Both the position numbers and the translations under genes were made by a program. The notes beneath the pieces are model-generated. The model worked only from the letters and a program-made list of their open reading frames with translations, ran no database searches and had not been told where the DNA came from. This document shows, piece after piece, positions 6,582-15,686 of a stretch of 64,000 nt of DNA (its first letter is position 1; every line of letters starts with the position of its first letter). Source of the stretch: Flavilitoribacter nigricans DSM 23189 = NBRC 102662 (GTDB taxonomy: Bacteria > Bacteroidota > Bacteroidia > Chitinophagales > Saprospiraceae); the NCBI RefSeq assembly GCF_002646595.1, contig NZ_PDUD01000029.1, positions 157,735-221,734 on the forward strand, written 5' to 3'.

Positions 6582-8921
6582 TTGAAAAGCTGGCATCTCC
6601 ATATCAAAGGCCAGGTACAGGGTGTGGGTTTTCGGCCCTTCGTGTACCAACTGGCCCTGCAACAGCAACTGCACGGTTGGGTGAACAATACCGTGGACGG
6701 CGTCCATGTCGTATTCCATGCGGACGCAGAGACGGCCCATACCTTTACCGGAGCCATCCTGGACCGGGCGCCCCGGCTGGCCCGCATCACCTCCCACCGG
6801 CTCCGGCCGACGGAGGATCAGACCTTTACTGATTTTCAGATCATTCACAGTCATACAGAGGGGGAAGTGCAACTGATGCTTACGCCGGATTTTGCCCTCT
6901 GCGATACCTGCCGGACCGAACTCCATGAGACCGGCAATCGCCGCAAGGACTATCCCTTCATCACCTGCACCCATTGCGGCCCCCGTTTCTCGATCAGCCG
7001 GCAACTGCCCTACGACCGGGAAACCACCACGATGGCTGCTTTTACGATGTGCCCGGAATGCCAGGAAGAATACCACGATCCGACAGATCGCAGATACTAC
7101 TCACAAACCAATTCCTGTCCGGCCTGCGCCGTGACTTTATACCTCAGCGACCACCAACTAAAAACCGTCAGTGAGGATGTTTCGGTTATCATCGAACGGG
7201 TGTGCCAATACTGGCATGCCGGTAAGATCGTCGCCATCAAAGGGATCGGCGGCTACCTGCTCACCTGTGATGCCCGGAACCGGGAAAGCATTGCAGTATT
7301 GCGCGCCCGAAAGCATCGGCCGGATAAACCTTTCGCCCTGATGTACCCGTCCGAGCATGCGGTATTAGAGGACCTGGATGCCCGGGAAGAAGAACTGACG
7401 GAATTATCCGGAAGTTGCGCACCGATCGTATTGCTGCCCCTGAAAGAACAGCATACGTTGGAAAACAGTCGGGCGGAGATCGCACCGGGCCTGTCCCGGA
7501 TCGGGGTAATGCTGCCCTATACACCAATTTTTGAATTACTGCTACAGGCTTTCGGTGGACCGATCGTCGCCACAAGCGGCAATATCAGCAACGCGCCGAT
7601 TGTTTTTGAGGATAAAAAAGCGCAGACCGATCTGACGGCAATCGCCGATTACCTGCTGACCAACAATCGGGAGATTGTCTTTCCCCAGGACGACAGTGTG
7701 GTACAATTCAGTCCTTTCGGGCAACAACGGATCATTTTGCGGCGCTCCCGGGGTATGGCTCCCAGCTTTTTCGATGCTCCCGCTATTCATGCCGATGGCA
7801 GCCTACTGGCGATGGGGGCGATGCTCAAGCATACCTTCAGTCTGTACCACCGGGGCAATACCTTCGTCAGTCAGTATCTGGGCGATCTGCAGCATTTTGC
7901 GACCGAGGAAAGTTGCCGGCATACGCTGGAACATTTCTTCCGGCTTTTCGATACCCAGCCCGAAATGATACTGGTCGATCAGCATCCGGACTATCCCTCT
8001 ACCCTGCTGGGTAATACACTGGCGGAAAAATTCGAGGTACCGGTCAGCCGCATCCAGCACCATATCGCTCATTTTGGTGCAGTGCTGGGTGAAAACGACC
8101 TGATCGACTGTGATCATCCGGTACTGGGCGTCATCTGGGACGGCACCGGACTGGGTGACGACGGACAGATCTGGGGCGGTGAGTTTTTTCTTTATCAGCA
8201 TTACGATTTTACACGCTGGGGACAGTTGGACTATTTCCCACTTCTCCTGAACGATAAAATGGCTAAAGAACCCCGGCTGGCGGCCTTATCGCTGGCCAAG
8301 GATCGGGATGCCGCTCTCCCCCTACTCCGTGATAAGTTTACTGATACTGAATGGAAAATTTATCAGAAAATTCTAACTGAGGAAGAGCAAATACAGACAT
8401 CAAGTATCGGCCGTCTCTTTGACGGCATTGCGTCTCTTTTGGGTCTATCCGACCGACAGACTTACGAGGGCGAAGCGGCCATAAAACTGGAAGAGCTGGC
8501 AACTGGCTATTTCCGCCGCAACGGTTTATCCTTTGCGGATAGCTACGGACAGGATGCCCCGGTAAACCACAATCTTCCGACCCGGAGCCTGGTCGCCGGT
8601 GTCGTTCATGACCTGCAGGCCGGGAAAGCCACGGATTACATTGCCGCGAAATTCCATTATTCTCTGATCGACCGGATCAGGAGGATAGCAGATGCTTACT
8701 ACTTCCGGCATATCGCCTGCAGCGGGGGCGTTTTTCAGAACGGCCTGCTGGTCGATCTGCTCCGGCATCATTTGCCGGCGAATTACCAGCTCTATCTCCA
8801 TCGCGACCTGTCGCCCAATGATGAGAATATATCCTTCGGTCAGTTGATGTGTCACCAGATCGAAATCCTGAAAAAATCCAACGTAAATCTGGATCATAAA
8901 TACCAAAACGTATGTGTTTAG
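6582..8921 (+). CDS. hypF: Carbamoyltransferase HypF
   Basis: HypF makes the thiocarbamate on HypE that becomes the CN ligands of the [NiFe] site. Domains in order are an acylphosphatase domain (GQVQGVGFRPF, residues ~9-19), two zinc fingers (CDTC...CTHC and CPEC...CPAC), a YrdC-like domain, and a Kae1/carbamoyltransferase domain with HHIAHFGAVLGEN and later CSGGVFQNGLL. The acylphosphatase fold begins at once after TTG 6582, which gives 779 aa, normal for HypF. Starts further upstream would lie inside hypB. A TTG start 2 bp after hypB suggests translational coupling. The end overlaps hypC by 10 bp. Confidence 0.95.
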   Translation: MKSWHLHIKGQVQGVGFRPFVYQLALQQQLHGWVNNTVDGVHVVFHADAETAHTFTGAILDRAPRLARITSHRLRPTEDQTFTDFQIIHSHTEGEVQLMLTPDFALCDTCRTELHETGNRRKDYPFITCTHCGPRFSISRQLPYDRETTTMAAFTMCPECQEEYHDPTDRRYYSQTNSCPACAVTLYLSDHQLKTVSEDVSVIIERVCQYWHAGKIVAIKGIGGYLLTCDARNRESIAVLRARKHRPDKPFALMYPSEHAVLEDLDAREEELTELSGSCAPIVLLPLKEQHTLENSRAEIAPGLSRIGVMLPYTPIFELLLQAFGGPIVATSGNISNAPIVFEDKKAQTDLTAIADYLLTNNREIVFPQDDSVVQFSPFGQQRIILRRSRGMAPSFFDAPAIHADGSLLAMGAMLKHTFSLYHRGNTFVSQYLGDLQHFATEESCRHTLEHFFRLFDTQPEMILVDQHPDYPSTLLGNTLAEKFEVPVSRIQHHIAHFGAVLGENDLIDCDHPVLGVIWDGTGLGDDGQIWGGEFFLYQHYDFTRWGQLDYFPLLLNDKMAKEPRLAALSLAKDRDAALPLLRDKFTDTEWKIYQKILTEEEQIQTSSIGRLFDGIASLLGLSDRQTYEGEAAIKLEELATGYFRRNGLSFADSYGQDAPVNHNLPTRSLVAGVVHDLQAGKATDYIAAKFHYSLIDRIRRIADAYYFRHIACSGGVFQNGLLVDLLRHHLPANYQLYLHRDLSPNDENISFGQLMCHQIEILKKSNVNLDHKYQNVCV

Positions 8922-9187
8922 CAATACCTGGAAAAATAAAATCGATCGAAAGCCAGTACGACGGACTGGTCCGCATTGCGAAAGTGTCTTTTGGCGGCAT
9001 TATCAAAGAAGCCAGCCTGGAGATGGTCCCGCACGCGAAAGTTGAGGACTACGTGCTGGTCCACGTCGGTGTAGCCATCAGCGTGGTGGATGAGGACGAG
9101 GCCCGGAAAACCTTCCAGTACCTCAAGGAGATGGGGGAAGTGGAAGAAGAACTGAATATCTCGGAGATGCTCCCGGATGATATCTGA
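8912..9187 (+). CDS. hypC: Hydrogenase assembly chaperone HypC
   Basis: This 91-aa HypC/HupF-family chaperone carries the Fe(CN)2CO unit with HypD and delivers it to the large-subunit precursor. The diagnostic N-terminus MCLAIPGKI is intact, including the essential Cys2 exposed after Met removal. The acidic C-terminal tail (EEELNISEMLPDD) is also typical. It overlaps hypF by 10 bp and precedes hypD by 73 bp on the same strand. Confidence 0.96.
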   Translation: MCLAIPGKIKSIESQYDGLVRIAKVSFGGIIKEASLEMVPHAKVEDYVLVHVGVAISVVDEDEARKTFQYLKEMGEVEEELNISEMLPDDI

Positions 9188-9260
9188 CGATGGCCGGTTA
9201 CGACTTTCGTCCGTGTAGGTTCCTCATCCATTATCCAAGCTGATCAACAAAAAATAAAGT

Positions 9261-10373
9261 ATGAAATTTCTAACCGAATACCGGAGTCCGGAGCTGGCCG
9301 AACGCTACCTCGAAGAGATCAAAAAGACCGTTACCCGCCCGTGGACGATTATGGAAGTTTGCGGCGGTCAAACGCACAGCCTGGTGAAGAACGGCATCCT
9401 GAATATGTTGCCGCCGGAGATCAATATGGTGCACGGCCCCGGTTGCCCGGTCTGCGTAACGCCTATCAATCTCATTGACAAAGCCCTGTACCTGGCCGAA
9501 GAAAAAGGGGTGATCCTCTGCTCTTTCGGCGATATGCTGCGCGTACCCGGTTCGGAGAAAAGCCTGCTGCAGGCCAAGGCGGGTGGTGCGGATGTACGCA
9601 TCCTTTATTCGCCCCTGGAGGCGGTCAAACTGGCCAAAGAAAACCCGGATAAAGAAGTCGTTTTCTTTGCGGTTGGTTTTGAGACTACCGCTCCTGCCAA
9701 TGCCCTTTCGGTGATCCACGCGCACCGGCTCGGTCTGCATAACTATTCCATCCTGGCCTCGCACGTACTGGTCCCGCCGGCCATCGAGGCGGTGATGAAT
9801 GACGAAGAAAGCAATATCGAAGCTTTCCTGGCCGCCGGGCACGTTTGTACCATCATGGGAATTGACGAATATTACCCGCTGGTGGATAAGTTCCGCATAC
9901 CGATGGTAGTCACCGGATTCGAACCGGTTGATCTACTGCAGGGCATCCTGATGACGGTAAAGCAACTGGAAGCGGGAGAGGCCAAAGTAGAAAACCAATA
10001 CAGCCGTGTGGTGCGTTCGGAAGGGAATCCCGAAGCTATCAAGGTGATCGAAAAGGTATTCCAGATCAACGACCGGGAATGGCGGGGGATCGGCACCATT
10101 CCCATGAGTGGATACGAGGTGAGAAAGGAATTTGCGGCCTTTGATGCCAATCTGAAATTTGACGTACAGATCGAAAAAACGCCCGAAAGCGAAGAGTGTA
10201 TCGCGGGACTGGTCCTGAAAGGGATTAAAAAACCCAATGAATGCCCGCAGTTTGGGAAAAAATGTAAGCCGGAAATGCCACTGGGGGCTCCCATGGTGAG
10301 CTCGGAGGGCGCCTGCGCCGCTTACTATCATTTTCATCAGGCTATACAGGATCTGGAAATGGTAAATGTTTGA
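9261..10373 (+). CDS. hypD: Hydrogenase cofactor assembly protein HypD
   Basis: HypD is the [4Fe-4S] scaffold on which the iron of the active site receives CN and CO. The 370-aa length is normal. Family motifs visible are EVCGGQTH (residues ~31-38), [10 protein letters not shown] (~58-67), [11 protein letters not shown] (~90-100), GFETTAP (~142-148) and the C-terminal cysteines of ECPQFGKKC and SEGACAAYY. The ATG at 9261 follows an A-rich stretch. Its last codons and TGA stop fall inside the first unit of the 24-bp tandem repeat that separates it from hypE. Confidence 0.96.
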   Translation: MKFLTEYRSPELAERYLEEIKKTVTRPWTIMEVCGGQTHSLVKNGILNMLPPEINMVHGPGCPVCVTPINLIDKALYLAEEKGVILCSFGDMLRVPGSEKSLLQAKAGGADVRILYSPLEAVKLAKENPDKEVVFFAVGFETTAPANALSVIHAHRLGLHNYSILASHVLVPPAIEAVMNDEESNIEAFLAAGHVCTIMGIDEYYPLVDKFRIPMVVTGFEPVDLLQGILMTVKQLEAGEAKVENQYSRVVRSEGNPEAIKVIEKVFQINDREWRGIGTIPMSGYEVRKEFAAFDANLKFDVQIEKTPESEECIAGLVLKGIKKPNECPQFGKKCKPEMPLGAPMVSSEGACAAYYHFHQAIQDLEMVNV

Positions 10374-10431
10374 ATGTTGAGACGTTGGAATGTTTGAACG
10401 TGGAAACGTTGGAATGTTTGAACGTTGGGAG
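10367..10431 (+). repeat. 24-bp tandem repeat, about 2.7 units, at the hypD end
   Basis: Units are 10367-10390, 10391-10414 and a partial 10415-10431. Each begins TGTTTGAA and the first two end ACGTTGGAA; units 1 and 2 differ at only a few positions. The run supplies the last residues and stop of hypD and fills half of the hypD-hypE spacer. The plus strand is G/T rich, unlike the flanking coding sequence. Confidence 0.85.
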
Positions 10432-10484
10432 GGGATGGATGAGCACAATAAGTTTTTTGTACGATAACATAATTATACGCCGGA

Positions 10485-11543
10485 ATGACGGAAACGAAAC
10501 TGAAAATGCAACTACAATGTCCGATGCCGAAGCTGGATTTCGACGTGATCACGCTTGGGCACGGCAGCGGTGGGCTGCTTACCAATAAACTGCTGGACAG
10601 CGGCGTGTTTGACCTGTTGCAAAATGATCTGCTGGATAAACGGCACGACGGCGCTACGCTCAGTCTGCAGGGAGCAACCGCCTTTACGACCGATAGCTTT
10701 GTGATCTCACCGATCTTTTTCCCCGGTGGGAATATCGGCGAACTGGCCGTAAACGGCACCGTGAACGACCTGGCGATGTGCGGAGCCATTCCACAGTATC
10801 TGTCGCTGAGCTTTATCATTGAAGAAGGCCTGCGGATGGAGGATTTCTGGAAAATACTGGTCTCCATCAAGTTTGCCTGCGAAGCGGCCGGGGTGCAGGT
10901 AGTTACCGGTGACACCAAAGTGGTAGAACGTGGAAAAGGCGATCAGATCTTCATCAATACCACGGGGGTCGGCCGGCTCCACGAACGGGCCCGGATCGGT
11001 ACCGACCGGATCCGGCCCGGCGACCAGATCATTGTCAGCGATCAGCTGGCTACGCACGGTATTGCGATCATGTCCGTCCGAAAAGGGCTGGAATTTGAAA
11101 CCAGCATCGAAAGTGATACCCGGCCGCTGCACCGTCCGGTCCGGATGCTGCTGGATAACTTTGGGCCCGAAATCCACCTGCTGCGCGATCCTACCCGTGG
11201 CGGAGTGGCTACCGTACTCAGTGAGATCGCCCGGGATACCCGGCTGGGGATTGACATTCGGCAAAAAGATATTCCGGTGGCGGAACAGGTATCCGGCGCC
11301 TGTGAGATCCTCGGACTGGACCCGCTTTACGTAGCGAACGAAGGGATCTTTCTCACGGTAGCCGATGCCAGCGTAGCCGACCGGGTAGTCGATCAACTGC
11401 GACAGGACCCAGCTTGCCGCCACGCCGCCGTGATCGGTGAAGTGGTCGAAGCTCATCCGCGGCAGGTGGTGCTGACGAGTGGCATCGGAGGAAAACGGGT
11501 GGTCAATATGCTGACCGGAGAACAACTCCCCCGGATCTGTTAA
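10485..11543 (+). CDS. hypE: Carbamoyl dehydratase HypE
   Basis: HypE is an ATP-dependent dehydratase that turns the carbamoyl group received from HypF into cyanide on its own C-terminal cysteine. The 352-aa protein ends in PRIC, the required cysteine terminus. It carries the ITLGHGSGG start motif and the AIR-synthase-type motifs (TTDSFV, NGTVNDLAMCGA, RDPTRGGVATVL). In-frame ATGs at 10506 and 10524 are alternative starts. It follows hypD after a 111-bp spacer containing tandem repeats and completes the hypB-F-C-D-E order. Confidence 0.96.
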   Translation: MTETKLKMQLQCPMPKLDFDVITLGHGSGGLLTNKLLDSGVFDLLQNDLLDKRHDGATLSLQGATAFTTDSFVISPIFFPGGNIGELAVNGTVNDLAMCGAIPQYLSLSFIIEEGLRMEDFWKILVSIKFACEAAGVQVVTGDTKVVERGKGDQIFINTTGVGRLHERARIGTDRIRPGDQIIVSDQLATHGIAIMSVRKGLEFETSIESDTRPLHRPVRMLLDNFGPEIHLLRDPTRGGVATVLSEIARDTRLGIDIRQKDIPVAEQVSGACEILGLDPLYVANEGIFLTVADASVADRVVDQLRQDPACRHAAVIGEVVEAHPRQVVLTSGIGGKRVVNMLTGEQLPRIC

Positions 11544-11586
11544 TGAGCGTAACCGGGCACTGCCAGGAATGCCCTAAACAATCGCC

Positions 11587-11994
11587 ATGATAACGAAAAA
11601 AGATATCCAAAACCGGGACGATATCATCCGGCTGATCAACGCCTTTTACGATAAGCTGCTGGATGACGAGCTGATGGCCCCACTTTTTACGGAAGTGGCC
11701 GGGGTCCGTTTGCAGGAACACCTGCCCATCCTTTACGACTTCTGGCAAAGTGTACTGTTTCAGGCCGGTAAGTACAGCCGTGACGCCATGCAACCCCATC
11801 TCGATCTGCACTTTGCCCATCCGCTCCACGATCGGCATTTCGAACGCTGGCTGGAACTCTTTAATGGCAGTGTGGACGAGCAGTTTGCCGGCGAGAAGGC
11901 CCACCAGGCCAAAGTACGGGCCTTATCCATCGCCACGGTGATCCGCATAAAGATTCATAATCTGGAAAAACAACGCCTTGAACTCAACAACTGA
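11587..11994 (+). CDS. Group III truncated haemoglobin
   Basis: This 135-aa protein fits the group III (P-type) truncated globin pattern. Visible features are FYDKLLDDELMAPLF near the start, the QEHLPILYDFWQSVLF stretch with its Phe-Trp pair, GKYSRDAMQPHLDLHF, and HFERWLELFNGSVDEQF. These globins bind O2 or NO; their physiological roles are mostly unsettled. It lies 43 bp after hypE and 13 bp before the NHL gene, all in one direction, so it is probably co-expressed with hydrogenase maturation. A link to O2 or NO protection of cofactor assembly is inference. Confidence 0.85.
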   Translation: MITKKDIQNRDDIIRLINAFYDKLLDDELMAPLFTEVAGVRLQEHLPILYDFWQSVLFQAGKYSRDAMQPHLDLHFAHPLHDRHFERWLELFNGSVDEQFAGEKAHQAKVRALSIATVIRIKIHNLEKQRLELNN

Positions 11995-12007
11995 ACAATT
12001 GGATAAA

Positions 12008-13078
12008 ATGGTCCGCAAGACCACCCTCTTTAAGGGAGCAGCCGACAGCCCGCTGCTGGCGCCCCGGGGTGTTTTTCTCGCAGGCGGCAAGCTATTGGTA
12101 GCCGATACGGCCCAGAACCGGGTCTTTATCTGGGATCAACTCCCACAGGATACTTTCCAGACGGCCAGGGTCGTACTCGGCCAGGACGCCAAAGCCGATA
12201 CCGGTCGCAATGCCAGCGGACAGGTCAATGCCTCTACCCTTTTCTACCCTTCCGGACTGTGGTCGGACGGGCAGCAACTCATCGTAGCCGACGCCTGGAA
12301 CCACCGGGTGCTCATCTGGCAAACGATGCCTACCCGGGACGGGCAGCCGGCGGACGTAGTGATCGGACAGCCGGATTTTCATAGCAATGAACCGAACGTG
12401 CAGGGGATTGGCGCCACTCCCAGCAGCCGTTCACTCAACTGGCCCTACGGTGTATTCTCGGACGGGCAGCAACTCTGGATCGCCGATACCGGCAACCGGA
12501 GGATCCTGCACTTCCGCGAGATCCCCCAGGAGAATTTCACCCCGGCGGATGCCGTCATCGGGAAAGCCAGCTTTGCAGAGCGTGATTACGATCACCGGGA
12601 TCCTATCTGGCCCTATTCGGTAAAGATCGGTCCCGATGGTACCATGGCCGTCACCGATACCCAATATTACCGGGTATTGCTCTGGAAAGACTGGCGCACC
12701 GCATCCCAACAACCGGCCGACGTGATCATCGGGCAGGCTTCCTTTGAAGGCAACGGGCAGAATCAGTTCGGCTGGTTCCCCCAGGCCAATACGTTGAACT
12801 GGTGCTACGATTCCTGTTTTTACGGAGACGGACTCTGGGTAGCCGATACCGGCAACAGCCGGGTACTCTGGTTTGACCGCATTCCCGATGATCACAACTC
12901 CACCGCCGATAATCTGCTCGGGCAGGATGATTTCAATACCGGCAGTGAGAACAAAAATACCATACGCAGTACCGAGGGCAGCCTGTACTGGCCCTTTCAG
13001 ATCTGCATCGAGGATCAGACCATGGTGATCGCCGATACCGGCAACCACCGCATTGTAATTAACGAGCTGAACTTTTAA
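12008..13078 (+). CDS. NHL-repeat beta-propeller protein
   Basis: This cytoplasmic six-bladed propeller (356 aa from the ATG at 12008) has no signal peptide. Each blade carries a VADT-type repeat: VADTAQNRVFIW, VADAWNHRVLIW, IADTGNRRILHF, VTDTQYYRVLLW, VADTGNSRVLWF and IADTGNHRIVIN. Between blades there is a recurring phrase of the type PADVVIGQ. A TTG at 11978 would extend the protein and overlap the globin gene. NHL propellers usually mediate protein binding. Together with the TPR protein it is an unusual accessory to the hyp genes and, from memory, recalls operons of high-affinity hydrogenases. Confidence 0.8.
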   Translation: MVRKTTLFKGAADSPLLAPRGVFLAGGKLLVADTAQNRVFIWDQLPQDTFQTARVVLGQDAKADTGRNASGQVNASTLFYPSGLWSDGQQLIVADAWNHRVLIWQTMPTRDGQPADVVIGQPDFHSNEPNVQGIGATPSSRSLNWPYGVFSDGQQLWIADTGNRRILHFREIPQENFTPADAVIGKASFAERDYDHRDPIWPYSVKIGPDGTMAVTDTQYYRVLLWKDWRTASQQPADVIIGQASFEGNGQNQFGWFPQANTLNWCYDSCFYGDGLWVADTGNSRVLWFDRIPDDHNSTADNLLGQDDFNTGSENKNTIRSTEGSLYWPFQICIEDQTMVIADTGNHRIVINELNF

Positions 13079-13088
13079 TATCTGAGTT

Positions 13089-13709
13089 ATGGAAGCTTCC
13101 TTCCCCTTATTGTTTGCCGCGTTCGTCGGTTTTAGTCATGCCTTTGAGGCCGACCATCTGGTGGCAGTCAGCAGTATCGTCACCCGGCGGGAACGGCTGT
13201 TGCTGGCCGTAAAGGATGGGATCTACTGGGGCCTGGGGCACACGTCCACCATCGTCCTGATCGGTCTGATCATGATCATCGGCCGGGCTACTTTCCTGGA
13301 CGGGCTATTCGGCTATTTTGAAGCCACTGTGGGGCTAATGCTGGTCATTCTCGGTTTTTACCGTTTGTATCAGTACCGGCAAAATGACGGGCAGAGTGAA
13401 CAGCACGATCACCCACACGAACACCAGCATCACCTGGCCTACGGCATCGGTCTGGTGCACGGCCTGGCCGGTAGCGGAGCCATGATCCTGCTGGTGATGA
13501 CCGAAGTGCAGGGCAACGTAAACAGTCTGTTGTACCTGCTCATTTTCGGCATAGGGTCCATCATCGGTATGCTCGTGGCAGCCGGTATTTTCAGTCTGCC
13601 CTTTTCCCGGAAGATCACCAGCAATGAATTTCTCAAAATGGGGCTGGTACTTTTATCCTCTTTTCTCTGTATCGGCTACGGCCTCTACGTCATTATCGAA
13701 AACCTTTAG
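13089..13709 (+). CDS. NicO/UreH-family nickel transporter
   Basis: This 206-aa inner-membrane protein probably imports nickel for the hydrogenase. The nickel-transporter signature HX4DH is seen as HAFEADH (residues 17-23). A second conserved His lies in GLGHTSTIV (H51), and GLVHGLAGSGA (H124) is typical of UreH/NicO proteins. A cytoplasmic or periplasmic loop at residues 105-115 is His-rich. Around five to six hydrophobic segments are visible. It starts 10 bp after the NHL gene and ends 4 bp before the next gene. Its position completes the nickel supply line for HypA and HypB. Confidence 0.82.
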   Translation: MEASFPLLFAAFVGFSHAFEADHLVAVSSIVTRRERLLLAVKDGIYWGLGHTSTIVLIGLIMIIGRATFLDGLFGYFEATVGLMLVILGFYRLYQYRQNDGQSEQHDHPHEHQHHLAYGIGLVHGLAGSGAMILLVMTEVQGNVNSLLYLLIFGIGSIIGMLVAAGIFSLPFSRKITSNEFLKMGLVLLSSFLCIGYGLYVIIENL

Positions 13710-13713
13710 ACCT

Positions 13714-13947
13714 ATGGAAGATTACGATCCCAAAGCATTTTTGCTTTTCGGTTTACAACATTTTGGATTGCCGGTGAACACACACGAAGGGAACATGGTA
13801 TATTTGGCGGGCGGTTACCAGATCGAGATCGAAGGAAAAAGCCTGTTTAAGCTCATGCAAAACGGTCAGGTGATCGGTCCTTTCGGAGGCGTAGAAGCAC
13901 TTTGCAGCTTCCTCAAACAAGATATGGCATTGAATCAAAATGAATAA
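13714..13947 (+). CDS. Small unknown protein between nickel transporter and BFN gene
   Basis: This 77-aa protein is not recognised. It has no signal peptide or membrane helix. It is predicted mixed alpha/beta, with an aromatic, Gly-rich middle (YLAGGYQIEIEGKSLFKL). The ATG at 13714 is 4 bp after the transporter stop, and the end overlaps the next gene by 8 bp, so translational coupling on both sides supports a real gene. Confidence 0.65.
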   Translation: MEDYDPKAFLLFGLQHFGLPVNTHEGNMVYLAGGYQIEIEGKSLFKLMQNGQVIGPFGGVEALCSFLKQDMALNQNE

Positions 13948-14500
13948 AATAGAACTCAACATCATTGCGCTGGCCAGCAGTGAATCCCATCCCGGCAACT
14001 TCTCACTGATCCTGGAAGAACAGAACGGATTCCGCCGCTTACCGATCATCATCGGCCCCTTTGAAGCCCAGGCGATTGCCGTTTCGCTGGAAAAAATGCA
14101 GCCCAAACGGCCCCTCACCCACGATCTTTTCAAAAATACCCTGGACGCTGCGGGCATTTCCATTACCGAGGTGATCATTTCTGATTTTAAGGAGGAGGCC
14201 TTCCACGCCCGGCTGATCGGGAAAAAGGAAGACGGAAGCGCCCTGCAGATCGATGCCCGTTCGTCCGACGCAATTGCCATGGCCATTCGCTTTGAATGTC
14301 CGATCTATACCACCGACGACATACTGCAGACCACGGGTGTGGTACTCGACAGCCCGAGTAAGGCCTTCACCAACAAGCGGGGAAAACTATCGGATTATTC
14401 GCTGGAAGAACTCGAGCGCCTGCTGGAGCAGGTACTTGCCAAAGAAGATTACGAAAGCGCCTCCCGGATACGGGATGCCATTGATAAAAAGAAAAACTAG
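13940..14500 (+). CDS. Bifunctional nuclease (DUF151) protein with UVR motif
   Basis: This 186-aa protein has the BFN/DUF151 domain at residues ~1-135 (LPIIIGPFEAQAIA, RPLTHDLF, SSDAIAMAIR). A C-terminal UvrB/UvrC-type motif follows at ~155-183 (LEELERLLEQ, DYESASRIRDAI). The family was named after a plant enzyme with RNase and DNase activity; bacterial roles are poorly defined. This BFN-UVR layout is common in Bacteroidota. It overlaps the preceding small gene by 8 bp and is the last forward gene of the hydrogenase-associated run, so its membership may be transcriptional rather than functional. Confidence 0.85.
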   Translation: MNKIELNIIALASSESHPGNFSLILEEQNGFRRLPIIIGPFEAQAIAVSLEKMQPKRPLTHDLFKNTLDAAGISITEVIISDFKEEAFHARLIGKKEDGSALQIDARSSDAIAMAIRFECPIYTTDDILQTTGVVLDSPSKAFTNKRGKLSDYSLEELERLLEQVLAKEDYESASRIRDAIDKKKN

Positions 14501-14765
14501 TCTAATTGCTTTTGTTTGCTATCTGACAAACCTATCTTTAAATTCCTTATATTATTCCCCAATTCTTACGATTACAGAATTAAAATCTATTTTTAGGAGC
14601 ACTTACCAACTTCTTGTAAGGATCACCGAGCACCTGCCCCCAAACCAATCATTTGGAATGACCTTTGCCCGGACCATCTAAATTTTCAAAACCAACACCA
14701 AAACCCTGAGGCTGATCACCCTTCGGAATATTATTTAATCATTGACAATTTTAGCAAACTTAATC

Positions 14766-15686
14766 TTATTTCAACGGGCCAGCCTCAGGCTCTTTTCCCG
14801 TCGCTCTGATCTCGCTTACCTTTCTGACATCCACGCTGACTTTCATTTGCTGTCCGCCTCCGCTGTAGACGATACCTTTCAGGGGGACAATATCCGAAAA
14901 GTCCCGGCCGATGGCCGCACGGATATGCTGATCCGCCACCAGTAGATTGTTGGTCGGATCGAACTCTACCCAGCCCAGTTCCGGGATGCAGAGGGCCACC
15001 CAGGCGTGGGAAGCATCCGCACCGACAAGTTTGGGTTTTCCCGGAGGGGGCAGCGTTTCGATGTAACCGCTTACGTAATAAGCCGCCAGGCCCAGGGATC
15101 GCAGACAGGCCAGGGCGAAGTGGGACAGATCCTGACAAACGCCTTTTTTGTGCTTAAAAACGGATTCGAGTGGAGTACTGATATCGGTAAAACCCGGGGT
15201 AAAGGTGAAGTCCCGGTTGATGCGCTGGTTGAGGTCCAACATAGCGGCCATGATCGGCCTGCCCGCCTGGAAAGACTCCAGGGCATATTCTTTCACTCCC
15301 GGTACAAAGCGGACGATCTCCGATTCCAGGTAGAACTGCCGCGTATCATTCTTAGCGTCCGTGCTCCGCAGCCAGTCGGCAACCTGCTCCCAGGGCGGCG
15401 TGGACATCGGATCTACCGCCAGCCAGCTTGGCTTCTGCAGATCGACAATACTGGTCATCCGAACGCTCAGTTCCTGATGCGGGCGCTGAATGGAGAAATA
15501 GATCCAGTGGTTTTCAAAGAAATCCTCCCGGGTGGCCTGGTAATGCGGTTCGGGAGAAATGCGACAGTCAAAGGAGATGTTTTCCTGAAATTCATTCTTC
15601 CCGGGCCCCTGACAGATCAGGTTATGGCAGAGGGATGCCGGGGACTGGTATTCATAGAGGGTTTGATGGATGACTCGGTACTTCAT
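14766..15686 (-). CDS. Transglutaminase-like cysteine peptidase-fold protein
   Basis: This 306-aa cytoplasmic protein has an N-terminal beta-rich transglutaminase N domain and a core domain with an intact Cys-His-Asp triad: C184 in KGVCQDLSHF, H227 in DASHAWV and D243 in EFDPTNN. Relatives are encoded beside circularly permuted ATP-grasp (COG2308) and alpha-E (COG2307) proteins. They are predicted to act as peptidases or transpeptidases on the ligated product. Its ATG overlaps the stop of the upstream ATP-grasp/alpha-E gene in an ATGA, indicating translational coupling. Confidence 0.88.
   Translation of the reverse strand: MKYRVIHQTLYEYQSPASLCHNLICQGPGKNEFQENISFDCRISPEPHYQATREDFFENHWIYFSIQRPHQELSVRMTSIVDLQKPSWLAVDPMSTPPWEQVADWLRSTDAKNDTRQFYLESEIVRFVPGVKEYALESFQAGRPIMAAMLDLNQRINRDFTFTPGFTDISTPLESVFKHKKGVCQDLSHFALACLRSLGLAAYYVSGYIETLPPPGKPKLVGADASHAWVALCIPELGWVEFDPTNNLLVADQHIRAAIGRDFSDIVPLKGIVYSGGGQQMKVSVDVRKVSEIRATGKEPEAGPLK

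Noticed and set aside
10370..10588. Open frame with an MNVETLEC-type repeated peptide across the hypD-hypE spacer
   Set aside because: It is a translation of the 24-bp DNA repeat that then overlaps hypE out of frame; not a gene.
14705..14789. 10-bp inverted repeat CCTGAGGCTG / CAGCCTCAGG around the end of the transglutaminase gene
   Set aside because: The arms are 65 bp apart and one lies in coding sequence; such pairs are expected by chance, and no T-run follows.
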